The notes: generated from the sequence alone by a model not told the origin. A stretch of DNA of 64,000 nucleotides from Nitrosomonas sp. Is79A3 (GCF_000219585.1 NC_015731.1:1116001-1180000); one strand, 5' to 3'; counted from the first letter of the stretch, positions 46,065 through 55,535 are shown. Program-made: numbers and translations.

Positions 46065-48074
46065 ATGGACGGGTTTCAAAGAATATCGGATGTATCACAG
46101 CAATACGATGATTTTGTTCTTAATGACGAAACACCTTTATCGAATACAGCATCAAACCTGAGTCAGGAAGCAATCAATACCGCTGAGCTGGAGAATAAAT
46201 TTACCCAAGCTCGCGAGGCTATGTTGTCCTTGCAGAAATCGGATGGACACTGGTGTTTTCCGTTGGAAGCGGATTGCACAATTCCGGCAGAATATATTTT
46301 GATGATGCACTTCATGGATGAAGTGGATGTTTTATTAGAGACAAAAATAGCGCGTTTTATTCGTGATAAACAGGATCTTAGTCATGGTGGCTGGCCGCTG
46401 TATTATGGCGGTGCCTTTGATATCAGTTGCACCATTAAAGCGTATTATGCCCTGAAACTGGTGGGTGACTCTCCCGATGCGGCGCATATGGTGCGCGCAC
46501 GGGAAGCCATTCTGGAGCGCGGCGGCGCAGCCAAAGCGAATGTCTTTACCCGTTTGTTGCTGGCAATGTATGACCAGATTCCTTGGCGTGGCGTACCCGT
46601 TGTGCCTGCAGAACTTGTTTTGCTGCCGCGCTGGTTTCCTTTTCATCTTAGCAAAGTTTCTTACTGGTCACGTACCGTGATGGTGCCCTTGTCCATTCTG
46701 TGTACGATGAAGGCGTCCGCTGTTAATCCGCGGCAAGTGAACATTCGTGAATTGTTTATCATTGCACCAGAAGAAGAAAAGAATTATTTCCCAAAGGCGG
46801 AAACGCTGCTGAAACGCTTTTTTATGTTGACTGAGCGCGTATTGTCGCGAATAGAACCCAGACTTCCCCGATCAGTACGTCAATACGCCATACGCCGTGC
46901 AGAAAGCTGGACCCTTGAACGTTTGAACGGAGAATGTGGCATCGGTGCTATTTTTCCAGCCATGGTCAACGCACATGAATCATTGGCATTACTGGGCTAT
47001 GCGTATGATCATCCCAATCGCGTGCAGTGCCGCAATGCATTGCGAGGATTGCTGGTCGATGAAGGCGAGCGCGTTTGGTGCCAGCCTTGTACCTCACCGG
47101 TCTGGGATACTGTGTTGACAAGTCTGGCGTTACAGGAAGATCCAATGACGGATCAGAAACCGGTGCTGCAGGCGCTGGATTGGCTGGTGGAACAACAGAT
47201 TCTGGATGAGCCGGGCGACTGGCGCGATAACTGTCCGGATTTGCCGGGTGGCGGTTGGGCTTTTCAATATGCGAATCCGCATTATCCTGACCTTGATGAT
47301 ACCGCTGCGGTTGCCTGGGCAATGGACCAGGGCGATGCAGAGCGTTATCAAAAGCCTCTGGAACGCGCAGCCAACTGGCTGTGTGGCATGCAGTCGCGTA
47401 ATGGCGGATTTGCAGCCTTTAACATCGACAATACTTATCATTATCTGAATGAGATTCCATTTGCTGATCATGGTGCGTTGATTGATCCGCCGACCAGTGA
47501 TGTGACCGCGCGCTGTGTTGGTTTCCTTGGAAAATATGGTAGATCGCATCACCAGCATGCTGTGCTGCGCGGTATCAGCTATTTGTTGCGGGAACAGGAG
47601 TCCAACGGTGCTTGGTTCGGGCGCTGGGGTACTAATTATATTTATGGTACATGGTCTGTTCTGGAAGCATTCCGTTTGGTTCAGTTTGATATGCAACATA
47701 AGTCGGTGCGCCGTGCCGTGCAGTGGTTAGAATCCATGCAAAGAGCGGATGGCGGTTGGGGTGAAACCAACGACTCTTATCTGGATACCCAGCTTGCTGG
47801 TAAGTTTCCCGAGACCAGTACCGCGTTTCAAACCGCTTGGGCTGTGCTGGGTTTGATGGCGGCCGGTGAGGTAAACAGCGAATCGGTACGCAGAGGCATT
47901 AATTACTTATTGCGCAATCAATCGAGTGATCATTTGTGGGAAGAACCCTGGTTCACCGCGCCCGGCTTTCCGCGCGTTTTCTATCTACGCTATCACGGAT
48001 ACTCAAAATTCTTCCCATTATGGGCGCTGGCACGTTACCGTGCGTTGACCAGAACAGTAGCTGCGTGCCTATAA
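46065..48074 (+). CDS. shc: Squalene-hopene cyclase
   Basis: I prefer ATG 46065 (MDGFQRISDVS, with TTAGGA upstream) over the TTG at 46008; this gives 669 residues. The catalytic D-x-D-D-T-A occurs as DLDDTAAVAWAM near residue 408. Multiple QW repeats are present (QKSDGHWCFPLEAD, QSRNGGFAAF, QESNGAWFGRWG, QRADGGWGETNDSY, QSSDHLWEEPWFT). The enzyme cyclises squalene to hopene/hopanol at the membrane. hpnG follows, overlapping by 10 bp, so hopanoid synthesis is active here. Confidence 0.96.
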   Translation: MDGFQRISDVSQQYDDFVLNDETPLSNTASNLSQEAINTAELENKFTQAREAMLSLQKSDGHWCFPLEADCTIPAEYILMMHFMDEVDVLLETKIARFIRDKQDLSHGGWPLYYGGAFDISCTIKAYYALKLVGDSPDAAHMVRAREAILERGGAAKANVFTRLLLAMYDQIPWRGVPVVPAELVLLPRWFPFHLSKVSYWSRTVMVPLSILCTMKASAVNPRQVNIRELFIIAPEEEKNYFPKAETLLKRFFMLTERVLSRIEPRLPRSVRQYAIRRAESWTLERLNGECGIGAIFPAMVNAHESLALLGYAYDHPNRVQCRNALRGLLVDEGERVWCQPCTSPVWDTVLTSLALQEDPMTDQKPVLQALDWLVEQQILDEPGDWRDNCPDLPGGGWAFQYANPHYPDLDDTAAVAWAMDQGDAERYQKPLERAANWLCGMQSRNGGFAAFNIDNTYHYLNEIPFADHGALIDPPTSDVTARCVGFLGKYGRSHHQHAVLRGISYLLREQESNGAWFGRWGTNYIYGTWSVLEAFRLVQFDMQHKSVRRAVQWLESMQRADGGWGETNDSYLDTQLAGKFPETSTAFQTAWAVLGLMAAGEVNSESVRRGINYLLRNQSSDHLWEEPWFTAPGFPRVFYLRYHGYSKFFPLWALARYRALTRTVAACL

Positions 48075-48787
48075 CCGGACTGGTAACAGCCTTACGCACT
48101 GAGGCCAACTGCGTATCACCGGCGCGAATCCCGTTCAACGCAATAATGCCGGTTGATGACCTGGCGGTTTTGTGGCTCAGCGGTATGGGTGCTCAGGCTG
48201 CTCGGACAGCGGCTGAAGGATTGCATCAGCATGGGGTCACTGCATTGGTGAGCTTCGGTGTTGCCGGTGCATTGAATCCCGATTTGAAGCCAGGTGATTT
48301 GGTATTGCCGGATGCGATACATGCGGGTATCCAGCTGCCGGTAAACATTACCTGGCGAGACCGGTTGCAGAATTTGCTGCCGGCAGATATTACCGTATGG
48401 AATGGTATCTTAGCGAACAGTGATACGCCATTGACAGGTACCAAAGCCAAACAGGATCTGGCGCAAGTAACAGGCGCCTGTGCGGTGGATATGGAAAGCG
48501 CTGCAATTGCAGCAGTAGCGGCGGCGGCAGGCATTCCGTTTATCGCTGTGCGCGCCATCATCGATCCGCTTCAATTCTCACCCCCGGAAGCACTTCTCGG
48601 AGCTGTGTATCCGGATGGCGGCATAAATTCCATGCGTCTGATGGCATTGATACTAAAACGCTCAGTCCATTTAACTACACTCTTGCAAATGGGAGCGGGG
48701 ATGCGCGCCGCACGCAAAACATTATCATGCGTTATTCAATCAGCCGGTGCCGGACTCAATAGTCAATTAACCGATCAATCGGCGTAA
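48065..48787 (+). CDS. hpnG: Hopanoid-associated nucleoside phosphorylase
   Basis: GTG 48065 lies inside the shc end, giving 240 residues starting VPITGLVTALRTEANCV, as in HpnG proteins. The purine nucleoside phosphorylase family features are VLWLSGMGAQAARTAAEGL, LVSFGVAGALNPDLKPGDLVLP and the CAVDMESAAIAAVAAAAGIPF motif with the substrate-binding Met-Glu-Ser. HpnG cleaves adenine from adenosylhopane to give ribosylhopane. It is convergent with the ABC exporter, 7 bp away. Confidence 0.93.
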   Translation: MPITGLVTALRTEANCVSPARIPFNAIMPVDDLAVLWLSGMGAQAARTAAEGLHQHGVTALVSFGVAGALNPDLKPGDLVLPDAIHAGIQLPVNITWRDRLQNLLPADITVWNGILANSDTPLTGTKAKQDLAQVTGACAVDMESAAIAAVAAAAGIPFIAVRAIIDPLQFSPPEALLGAVYPDGGINSMRLMALILKRSVHLTTLLQMGAGMRAARKTLSCVIQSAGAGLNSQLTDQSA

Positions 48788-48794
48788 GGGTGCG

Positions 48795-50558
48795 CTATTG
48801 CGGTTGCAATTGCAGCGCGGCCAGCCGTGCATACAACACGCTTGATTGCAGCAATTCAGTGTGTGTCCCCAATGCATCCAAACGTCCATGGTCGAGCACG
48901 GCGATACGATCGGCGGATTGTACAGTTGCCAGACGATGGGCAATGACCACCGTGGTGCGGTTGCGCATCAGTCGTTGCAGTGCCTGTTGTACCCAAAACT
49001 CACTTTGCGCATCCAGCGCGCTGGTGGCTTCATCTAATAAAAGTATCGGCGCGTCAGCCAGTATGGCGCGTGCAATGGCCAACCGTTGCTTTTGCCCGCC
49101 CGACAGCCCCAATCCGGAATCCCCCAACTGTGTTTGATAGCCTTGCGGCAATTTGCTGATAAAATCGTGCGCATAGGCTGCCTCGGCCGCAGCTTCCACT
49201 TCTGCATCACTGGCATCGGGGCGGGCATAGCGCAGATTGTCGCTGATGGTGCCATAAAATAAAGCCGGGTTTTGCGCGACTAAGGCAAAGCACTGGCGTA
49301 ACGCAAAAATATCCAGGTGCCGGATATCAATACCCTCCAGCTTGATACAACCGGACTGATGGTCAAAGAAGCGCAACAACAAATCAAACAACGTGGATTT
49401 TCCTGCACCCGAAGGACCCACCAGTGCCAGAGTCTCCCCCGCCCGGATAGTAAGCGTCAAATGATCGATAGCGAGCACATCGGGACGGGAAGGGTAGACA
49501 AAGCACAATTGATCAATGGCGATATTTCCAGATACTTTCGGTAATGGACTGGGTTTTTCAGGCGATTGAATCAGATTCGGCGCTTGTAATAATTCTATCG
49601 TCCGCTCGGCCGCCCCGGCGGCATGCTGTAACTCACCAATCACTTCCGAAATAGAAGCAACGGCCGAACCGACAATGACGCTATAAAAAACAAAAGCAGC
49701 CAATTCTCCGGCACTGATGCGGCCTTCGATCACATCAATCCCTCCCACCCATAGCATCAGTCCGATGGCACCCATTACCAGTAAAATAACCAGGGTAATG
49801 AGTAATGCGCGTTGCAGAGTGCGCTGTTTAGCTACGGCAAAGGCTTCTTCTACTTGCTCGTGAAATTTGCGCTGGTCAATGGATTGATGATTATAGGCTT
49901 GAACCGTTTTGATCTGCCCAAGCACTTCACCGACATACGCGCCGACCGCAGCAACTTTATCCTGGCTTTGGCGCGACAAATGCCGCACGCGGCGGCCGTA
50001 GATCAAAATCGGAATGACCACCAGCGGTACACAGATCGTCACCAGTGCAGTGAGTTTCGCATTGGTAATGAATAACCAGATAATACCGCCAATCAACATA
50101 ATCAAATTACGCAACGCGAACGATACGGACGATCCGATCACGGTTTGCAGTAACGTCATATCAGCTGTCAGGCGGGATTGAATTTCGAGACTGCGGTTTT
50201 CCTCAAAAAATCCCGGATGCAGATGAATCAGATGATTGAATACTTTGCTGCGAATATCCGCAATCACTCGCTCGCCAAGCCAGGTAACCCAGTAGTAACG
50301 GGTAAATGTACCTGCAGCCAGGGCTATCACCAGCAGTAAAAAGATCACCACATACTGACTCAGCAGATCTTTTGACTGTGTCGCAAATCCTTGATCAATG
50401 AGCAAACGGATGCCTTGTCCGATCGATAAGGTAATCGTCGCGGTAAATAACAGAGCCAGCAAGCTGTAGACGACCTGGCGCTGGTAAGGAGCGATAAACT
50501 GTGCCGCTTTTTTGATGGATTGCCAGCGGGTTTGCGCGGTGTGTGGAAGTTTTGCCAT
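48795..50558 (-). CDS. ABC exporter, fused TM and ATPase domains (MsbA/LmrA-like)
   Basis: The 587-residue half-transporter has six TM helices (about residues 25-310), coupling-helix sequences (RLTADMTLLQ, GEVLGQIKTVQAYNHQ), and an ATPase domain with Walker A GPSGAGKST near 380, Q-loop (LVAQNPALFYGTI), signature GLSGGQKQRLAIARAIL near 485, Walker B ILLLDEATSALD, and switch His in VVIAHRLATV. It acts as a homodimer. The substrate cannot be told; its location beside the hopanoid genes suggests, but does not show, a lipid. Confidence 0.93.
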   Translation of the reverse strand: MAKLPHTAQTRWQSIKKAAQFIAPYQRQVVYSLLALLFTATITLSIGQGIRLLIDQGFATQSKDLLSQYVVIFLLLVIALAAGTFTRYYWVTWLGERVIADIRSKVFNHLIHLHPGFFEENRSLEIQSRLTADMTLLQTVIGSSVSFALRNLIMLIGGIIWLFITNAKLTALVTICVPLVVIPILIYGRRVRHLSRQSQDKVAAVGAYVGEVLGQIKTVQAYNHQSIDQRKFHEQVEEAFAVAKQRTLQRALLITLVILLVMGAIGLMLWVGGIDVIEGRISAGELAAFVFYSVIVGSAVASISEVIGELQHAAGAAERTIELLQAPNLIQSPEKPSPLPKVSGNIAIDQLCFVYPSRPDVLAIDHLTLTIRAGETLALVGPSGAGKSTLFDLLLRFFDHQSGCIKLEGIDIRHLDIFALRQCFALVAQNPALFYGTISDNLRYARPDASDAEVEAAAEAAYAHDFISKLPQGYQTQLGDSGLGLSGGQKQRLAIARAILADAPILLLDEATSALDAQSEFWVQQALQRLMRNRTTVVIAHRLATVQSADRIAVLDHGRLDALGTHTELLQSSVLYARLAALQLQPQ

Positions 50559-50575
50559 GAATCACTAGTTCTTAG

Positions 50576-51083
50576 TAGCCGGTTTTATTACGAACCCGCC
50601 TATGTGGAGTATCCATGCGACGATCAATCCAACGCCTGCACTGATGTGTATTGGGTTCACAATCAATTCCTGCAACAAGGCGCTTCAGTCGTGCCCCACC
50701 AGACATTAGCCGCCACAGAGGGTGCTGTGAGCCATGTTAAGTAGATTGCTATCAGCATGACCAATGCCGAGCGCGCGCTGATATTATGCGGCAGCACGAG
50801 GAAAAGAACTGTCATCAGCACGAACAACATACCGTTTAATAGGACATTGAAAAACTATCTGCATTGCCGCTGCGGTCGCAAAATGCTCATTTAGTAAGCA
50901 CAAACTGCGCTTTTTCGCCTGTTTTTGCCTTGCAACGGCTGCCTCGAATAGGTTTTTCGACGGCCTGTTAGTACGAATTGAATGAGGGCGCGGATGTGGC
51001 GCGGCGACTCCCCAGATCACTCCGAACAGAGCCAACACCAGACCGTGAACAAGAATTTGTCTCCCTCTGCATTTTATAACCAT
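50576..51083 (-). pseudogene. Decayed small membrane protein gene(s) carrying a MITE
   Basis: On the minus strand, 51083 opens a hydrophobic N-terminus (MVIKCRGRQILVHGLVLALF then GVIWGVAAP) that runs into MITE-A. Below the MITE, a frame from 50832 reads MLFVLMTVLFLVLPHNISAR and ALVMLIAIYLTWLTA before a stop, and a shifted frame continues VNPIHISAGVGLIVAWILHI to a TAG near 50576. These look like parts of one or two small membrane proteins (possibly DUF3096-like) with a frameshift and an insertion. I cannot reconstruct an intact gene. Confidence 0.4.
50840..50967. mobile_element. MITE-A copy 3 (128 bp, internally deleted)
   Basis: This copy is in reverse orientation to copies 1 and 2. The right end CGGCCTG (50961-50967) is intact; the left end TAGGACATTGAAAAAC has three changes. 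About 12 bp of the interior are missing. Flanks are TTAA (50836-50839) and TTAG (50968-50971). Confidence 0.75.
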
Positions 51084-51272
51084 GCTGTTTCTCTCAATAG
51101 AATCAATAGAGTTGGATGCGATTGATTTTTAACCTAATTTGCAATGTGATATTTCTCACTGACAGCGCGACTAGAACAAACTATCTTGTGGAAACAATTC
51201 TGATTTATCTAAATTGTAACAGAGCCATTTTATCGAATGGTGCATTAATACTAAGTTCTAGGGAGATTTATC
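50968..51272. other. Gap before a secreted-protein gene
   Basis: Apart from the remnant on the minus strand (to 51083) no gene is visible. The promoter of the 51.27-kb gene should lie in 51100-51260, which is AT-rich; GGGAGA (51260 region) is the ribosome-binding site for the next gene. Confidence 0.4.
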
Positions 51273-52109
51273 ATGAAAATAAAGTTTATTCTAACGACAG
51301 TTTTAAGTATTGTCCTGGTGTCGGCGATGATGGACATCCGGGCATCGCATCCAGATGACGTTGGTACACCGGATCTTGTGCTAAAAGCAGATTTGATTTT
51401 AGAGGGCAAGGTGGTCGACGTGGAATATCGTTCATCCGATGTTGAATCGAGTGATCAGGTTGCGATGCCGCATACATTTGTCACTTACGAAATCGAGACA
51501 AACTACAAAGGCCGCTCGAGCGAAGGCCGATTTATTACGTTGCGTTTTCGCGGCGGTCCAGATGACCAAGGAAATACGCTCATTATTTCGGGCGTTCCGC
51601 TATTCAATATTGGTGACTATGATATCGTTTTCGTGAGCGGCAATGGACAGGAGCTTTCCCCGGTCGTGGGTGGTAACCACGGCCGTTTTCGTGTAGACAA
51701 CAACGAAATTTTTTCCGATTCCTGGCAAGAAGTGTGGCTGCTAAGCAACGGCCGAATCGATCATGGCAAGTTAAATCCGGATAAATCTGTTGTGACGCAC
51801 CGTATCGGCGCCAACGAATTTAGCTTCGAAACCAAAGATAAGTCAAGCTGGAAACCACAGCCCGGTGCACAAAGAGCAATGGCAGCACAATTCAGAAAAT
51901 ATCTCGCAGAAAGCGTTCGTCAGCAATTCACGCCACAAGTACTTAGCAGCCTTGTGGCGGCCAAGAGTGTCAATATTAATGAGCGATTTACAGTCGGGGC
52001 CGCGCAACCGGTTGCAGGACCTGCTGTGCTACAAGTCAATGCGCCACAAACTACTAACAGTGATGAATCGGTGCCATCGAGCGGCAGTGAGCCACTCCAA
52101 ACAAAATGA
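51273..52109 (+). CDS. Secreted protein of unknown function upstream of a metzincin
   Basis: ATG 51273 with AGGGAGA upstream gives 278 residues. Signal peptide MKIKFILTTVLSIVLVSAMM is followed by ASHPDDVGTPDLVLKADLIL then EGKVVDV, a beta-rich domain (YEIETNYKG, ITLRFRGGPDDQGN, GDYDIVFVSGNG) and a Ser/Pro/Gln-rich tail. This pattern is typical of exported proteins that accompany secreted matrixin-like proteases, but I cannot name a family. It is 65 bp upstream of such a protease and is likely co-transcribed. Confidence 0.6.
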   Translation: MKIKFILTTVLSIVLVSAMMDIRASHPDDVGTPDLVLKADLILEGKVVDVEYRSSDVESSDQVAMPHTFVTYEIETNYKGRSSEGRFITLRFRGGPDDQGNTLIISGVPLFNIGDYDIVFVSGNGQELSPVVGGNHGRFRVDNNEIFSDSWQEVWLLSNGRIDHGKLNPDKSVVTHRIGANEFSFETKDKSSWKPQPGAQRAMAAQFRKYLAESVRQQFTPQVLSSLVAAKSVNINERFTVGAAQPVAGPAVLQVNAPQTTNSDESVPSSGSEPLQTK

Positions 52110-52174
52110 GCGGTGCAAGCCATCAGAATAAGATAGCCGATTCATGTTCGAACTAGATAAATAGGAGATTGAAA

Positions 52175-53266
52175 ATGGACTTACGCAAATTAAATAAACT
52201 TTTGGTAGTAATGGTGTTTTCTGCCATGGCGCAGCAAACCTTCGCATACACAACCATTAAGTGTAATGGAAATACTGCCAAATGGGCTGGCAATAATTAT
52301 ACTGTTAGAGCCTCATCGGTCGGGTTCCCGGTGGGGTCGTGGCGCGATGCCTTATCGTCTGTCATCACGCACTGGAACGGAAATCCCAGTAATTTGAGTT
52401 ATGGTGTTGTGTGGGATGAACCGGGTGTGGCGGCCAATAACAATGAAAATGAAACCTGGTGGGAAGCGAATAATGGATCCAATATCGGGACTTACCCAGC
52501 AGTCACCTATACGTGGTTCAACAGCAGCTGCAATATTAAGGAAGCTGATGTTATTTTCAATAACAGCGTGGCTTATCACTACACAACCAGTAAAACGAGC
52601 CTTTGGCCTTATGGAGGGGCATCTCGCCCGTTTCAAACGACTGCAATGCACGAATTCGGTCATGCGGGCGGGCTGGCGCATACTGCAAATACTTATAACA
52701 TCATGGGGCAAGACTGGACGCATATCCACGCGAACGGGTCTACCGCTATGGCATATAGCGGTGAGGATGCCAATTCAGGGCTGGTGGCGGTGTATGGGCT
52801 ATGGGCTGGCGGACCCGAAGATCTTGGTGTCGTACACTGGAGATATACCGGTAACAGTGGAGAGTACAGTACTCATGGACGGACCCGTTTATTCAATACC
52901 TCTAATGTCGAACTAACTAAAGTTGCTGGAACCGCCGAGCCCGTTTATCGAGTCAACAAGGGACAGACGGTTAAGCTCGAAATGACTTACGAGAATATGG
53001 GACGAACCAGCCCGTTGACTGTTCCGGTCGGTTATTACGTATCGACCAATGACTTGATTACCACGAGTGATACATTTCTTGGCGAAGGAAGCGTAACGTT
53101 ATACCGTGGATTTCCTGATACCACCTCAAATACCTATTTGGTGATACCCGCTAATCTCGTTAGCGGGCAAACATATTGGCTTGGCGCGATTATCGACTAT
53201 AAAGGCAGTATTGCAGAGCGAAGTGATGCAAACAACGCAACCTACCTCGGGATTTTTATCAACTAA
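52175..53266 (+). CDS. Secreted metzincin (matrixin-like) zinc protease
   Basis: ATG 52175 follows AGGAGA and gives 363 residues with signal peptide LLVVMVFSAMAQQTFA. The zinc-binding motif HEFGHAGGLAH (HExxHxxGxxH, near residue 165) and a downstream Met-turn NIMG identify a metzincin. The N-terminal part (WRDALSSVITHWNGNPSNLSY) fits the matrixin fold. The C-terminal 110 residues (EPVYRVNKGQTVKLEMTYEN..., VGYYVSTNDLITTSD, GQTYWLGAIID) are a CARDB-like beta domain. It would act outside the cytoplasm on unknown proteins. A hairpin terminator follows. Confidence 0.9.
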   Translation: MDLRKLNKLLVVMVFSAMAQQTFAYTTIKCNGNTAKWAGNNYTVRASSVGFPVGSWRDALSSVITHWNGNPSNLSYGVVWDEPGVAANNNENETWWEANNGSNIGTYPAVTYTWFNSSCNIKEADVIFNNSVAYHYTTSKTSLWPYGGASRPFQTTAMHEFGHAGGLAHTANTYNIMGQDWTHIHANGSTAMAYSGEDANSGLVAVYGLWAGGPEDLGVVHWRYTGNSGEYSTHGRTRLFNTSNVELTKVAGTAEPVYRVNKGQTVKLEMTYENMGRTSPLTVPVGYYVSTNDLITTSDTFLGEGSVTLYRGFPDTTSNTYLVIPANLVSGQTYWLGAIIDYKGSIAERSDANNATYLGIFIN

Positions 53267-53298
53267 GTACCAAAAAATCAGTATCGATTGATAAGTAT

Positions 53299-53343
53299 GA
53301 AGCTTCTTTTTTCATTGCTGCTATGATGGGAAAAGAAGCTTTC
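53299..53343 (+). terminator. Rho-independent terminator of the protease gene
   Basis: AAGCTTCTTTT (53300-53310) pairs with AAAAGAAGCTT (53331-53341), 11 bp, with a 20-nt loop, and TTTT follows at 53347-53350. It lies 33 bp after the protease stop. Confidence 0.65.
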
Positions 53344-53349
53344 TACTTT

Positions 53350-53472
53350 TCAACCTTGCTTGCCAGATTGATATAGCGAATGCTGTTGTGTCAATTGACC
53401 GAATTCGGCCCCCTCAATTCTATCGAGCTGAGAAAAAGCTTGTGCCAAAGTGTAACGTGTAGAAGATTTCAT
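53350..53472 (-). pseudogene. Truncated parvulin (ppiC) remnant
   Basis: From ATG 53472 the frame reads 40 residues and stops at TGA right after a GAEFGQLTQQHSLYQSGKQG segment. This aligns with the parvulin at 13.8 kb ([20 protein letters not shown]), after a divergent N-terminus. The second half of the domain is missing, so it is inactive. Confidence 0.75.
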
Positions 53473-53572
53473 GGGCTATACTGTCAAGGCAAGTTTCTGG
53501 ATTGAATGGGGTGTACAGGAGTCTTTTGATTGATAGCTATATTTTCTAAACTATCAGATTAATTCAGCTTGG

Positions 53573-55344
53573 CTAGAGATTGTCTAGTTTCATTAAACTT
53601 CTTTCTTCAGCAGTAGTTAATAATCTCAGGCAGGGCAGATAACCATCATAAACGATTCCGTGCACTTCTATCCGTTTTTGCGAACGTAACATACTGATCA
53701 AGTATTGTGTGATTCCTTGTGTAATCATTTGCCCAGGAACTAGCACCGGGACCCCCGGCGGGTATGGGGTGATCTGATCGGCGCTTACTCGTCCATTCAG
53801 ATTTGAGTTGACCTTATCCTGTTCATCCAGAAGCGGCATGAGTTCGCCGTCGCAGTAGAATGCATCGCGCGGTAGGTACTTTAGTTCAGTGAAGCGAGGA
53901 ATTTCAGCTGTTTGATAGAGTCTTTGCGGTGCGCGATTTTCACGGGCGATTCGCATCATCGCATCATATAAGCGTGATACTTTGCTGCGGGTGGTGCCGA
54001 TGGTAAGGAGTAAAGTGAGCGTGTTGAAAGTGGATTTTTCTACCTGGATATTAAAGCGCTCGAACAGTTCGTGAATTAATTCTTCAATGGTGAATCCGCA
54101 ACGGGAGATATCTACCGTTACTTTGGTGGGGTCGAGTTGAACATTATCCTGTTTTATTTCATCTGGCAGTAGTTCGGAAAGTTCCAGCACCTGGAATGCT
54201 CCAGTGGAATTAATTTGCGCGCGTAATTCTTTTGCCAGCTCTAATGTGCGTGAAAGAAGTTTATATCCCTCCAGAACGATTTGCTTTCTTGCCACGTCAA
54301 GACTTGCAATCATGCTGTACTGTGGACTGGTCGATGTATGCATGTTGAAGATCTCGCGAAACAGATGTTCGTTGAAATCAGGGTCGTTGACATGAATCAT
54401 GCTGGATTGTGAGAAAGCGGACAATACTTTGTGGGTGCTTTGGGTGGCATAATCTGCCCCGGCTTCCAGTGCAGTGGGCCGGAAAGCAGGATGAAAGCGG
54501 GCAAAGCCATACCACGCTTCATCTATGATTACTTTCATGCCTTTGGCATGCGCCGCTTGAATAATCGGTGGTAAATCATAGCGCAAACCATCATAAGTGC
54601 GATTGGTCAGTATCAGTGCTTGCGCATCACTATGTTCTTCGATTGCTTTGAATAGCGTTTGCTTGGGTACCGGTCCGTAAATATTAAATTTTTTGTTGAC
54701 TGAGGAATCCAGATCAAAGAATCGAGCATCGGCACAGATACTGATAGATCAGCACGGAATATGTGCTCCCCGATGAATTCATAGAAATCGCTTACCCATG
54801 GGCTGTCACGCAGTGAATCGCCGGAAGAATGTCCTGGAGTATGCCATGCGTCCTTAGCCATCAGTACATAGTTTTTAAGCTGATCATAAAAAGGCGTGCG
54901 CGCTTTTTCCTGAAGCTGCGCGTTGAGGATTCGGTACATGCCGCGGTAATCACGTTCTTCCCGATAAAAGTAACCATCAACGGTTTCGGAAAAAAGTACA
55001 TCGACAACTTCATCTTCCTGTTCTTGCGCGATCAGGATGTAAATATTCAATTCCGGCCGAAAAAGGTTAACTTTCTGCACCAACTCCAGCGCAGTAATTT
55101 GCAAATCGCGCGCATGCTTCCCATGATTTTTTAGGGTGTAGAGCCGGTCATCAACGACTAACCCTTGAATATCACCGTCTTGTTCAAGTGATTGGAGTGC
55201 CTCGTGTGCAGTGGTAACACCAGAAAAGATGATGCCAAACGGATTCTCCATAGATTTGGCAGCGGCATTTAATCCTTTGATGAATTCTTTTAGTACCAAC
55301 TTCTCATCGTTGATAATTAGAATCCGGCTGATCGGTTTCTTCAT
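53573..55344 (-). pseudogene. Orn/Lys/Arg decarboxylase with internal deletion and frameshift
   Basis: From 55344 the frame begins with the receiver-like wing domain (MKKPISRILIINDEKLVLKE), continues to KNYVLMAKDAWHTPGHSSGD and SVPMLDSL, then loses homology and stops at 54613. In another frame, from about 54710, homology resumes as NIYGPVPKQTLFKAIEEHSD, then LILTNRTYDGLRYDLPP, IIDEAWYGFARFHP and the PLP-lysine motif STHKVLSAFSQSSMIH, and runs to the normal C-terminus at 53573. About 140-150 codons of the PLP domain, including the cofactor-phosphate and ring-stacking residues, are absent. Homologues have about 750 residues; this locus encodes about 590. It cannot be active. It belongs to the basic amino-acid decarboxylase group of the arginine/lysine/ornithine type. 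Confidence 0.85.
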
Positions 55345-55399
55345 GAAATACTGCCTATTGAATTAAATACGCCGCCCTTTGTTTCGAATCCCGGGTTAC

Positions 55400-55535
55400 T
55401 GTTAAGAAACTGTTTGTGTTGCCGTTGCGGCGATAGAATAGGGTTAAAAATTCGCATTTATCCCGCGCAAACTGCACTTTCTCTCCCATTTTTGCTATGC
55501 ACTGGCCGTTTCAAATGCGATTTTCATTGGCTTGC
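55400..55535. mobile_element. MITE-A copy 4 (degraded)
   Basis: In the reverse orientation, blocks GTTAAGAAACTG...GTTGCCGTTGCGG, GCAAACTGCACTTTCTC, CCATTTTTGCTATGCA and GGCCGTTTCAA match MITE-A in order but with many changes. No target duplication remains. An older member of the family. Confidence 0.5.

Noticed and set aside
50784..51083. A 99-codon minus-strand frame
   Set aside because: Most of its length reads through MITE-A copy 3, so it is not a natural protein; only its first part is kept as a possible remnant.
55381..55400. GTTTCGAATCCCGGG, reminiscent of a tRNA T-arm
   Set aside because: No acceptor, D- or anticodon stem can be formed with the surroundings.
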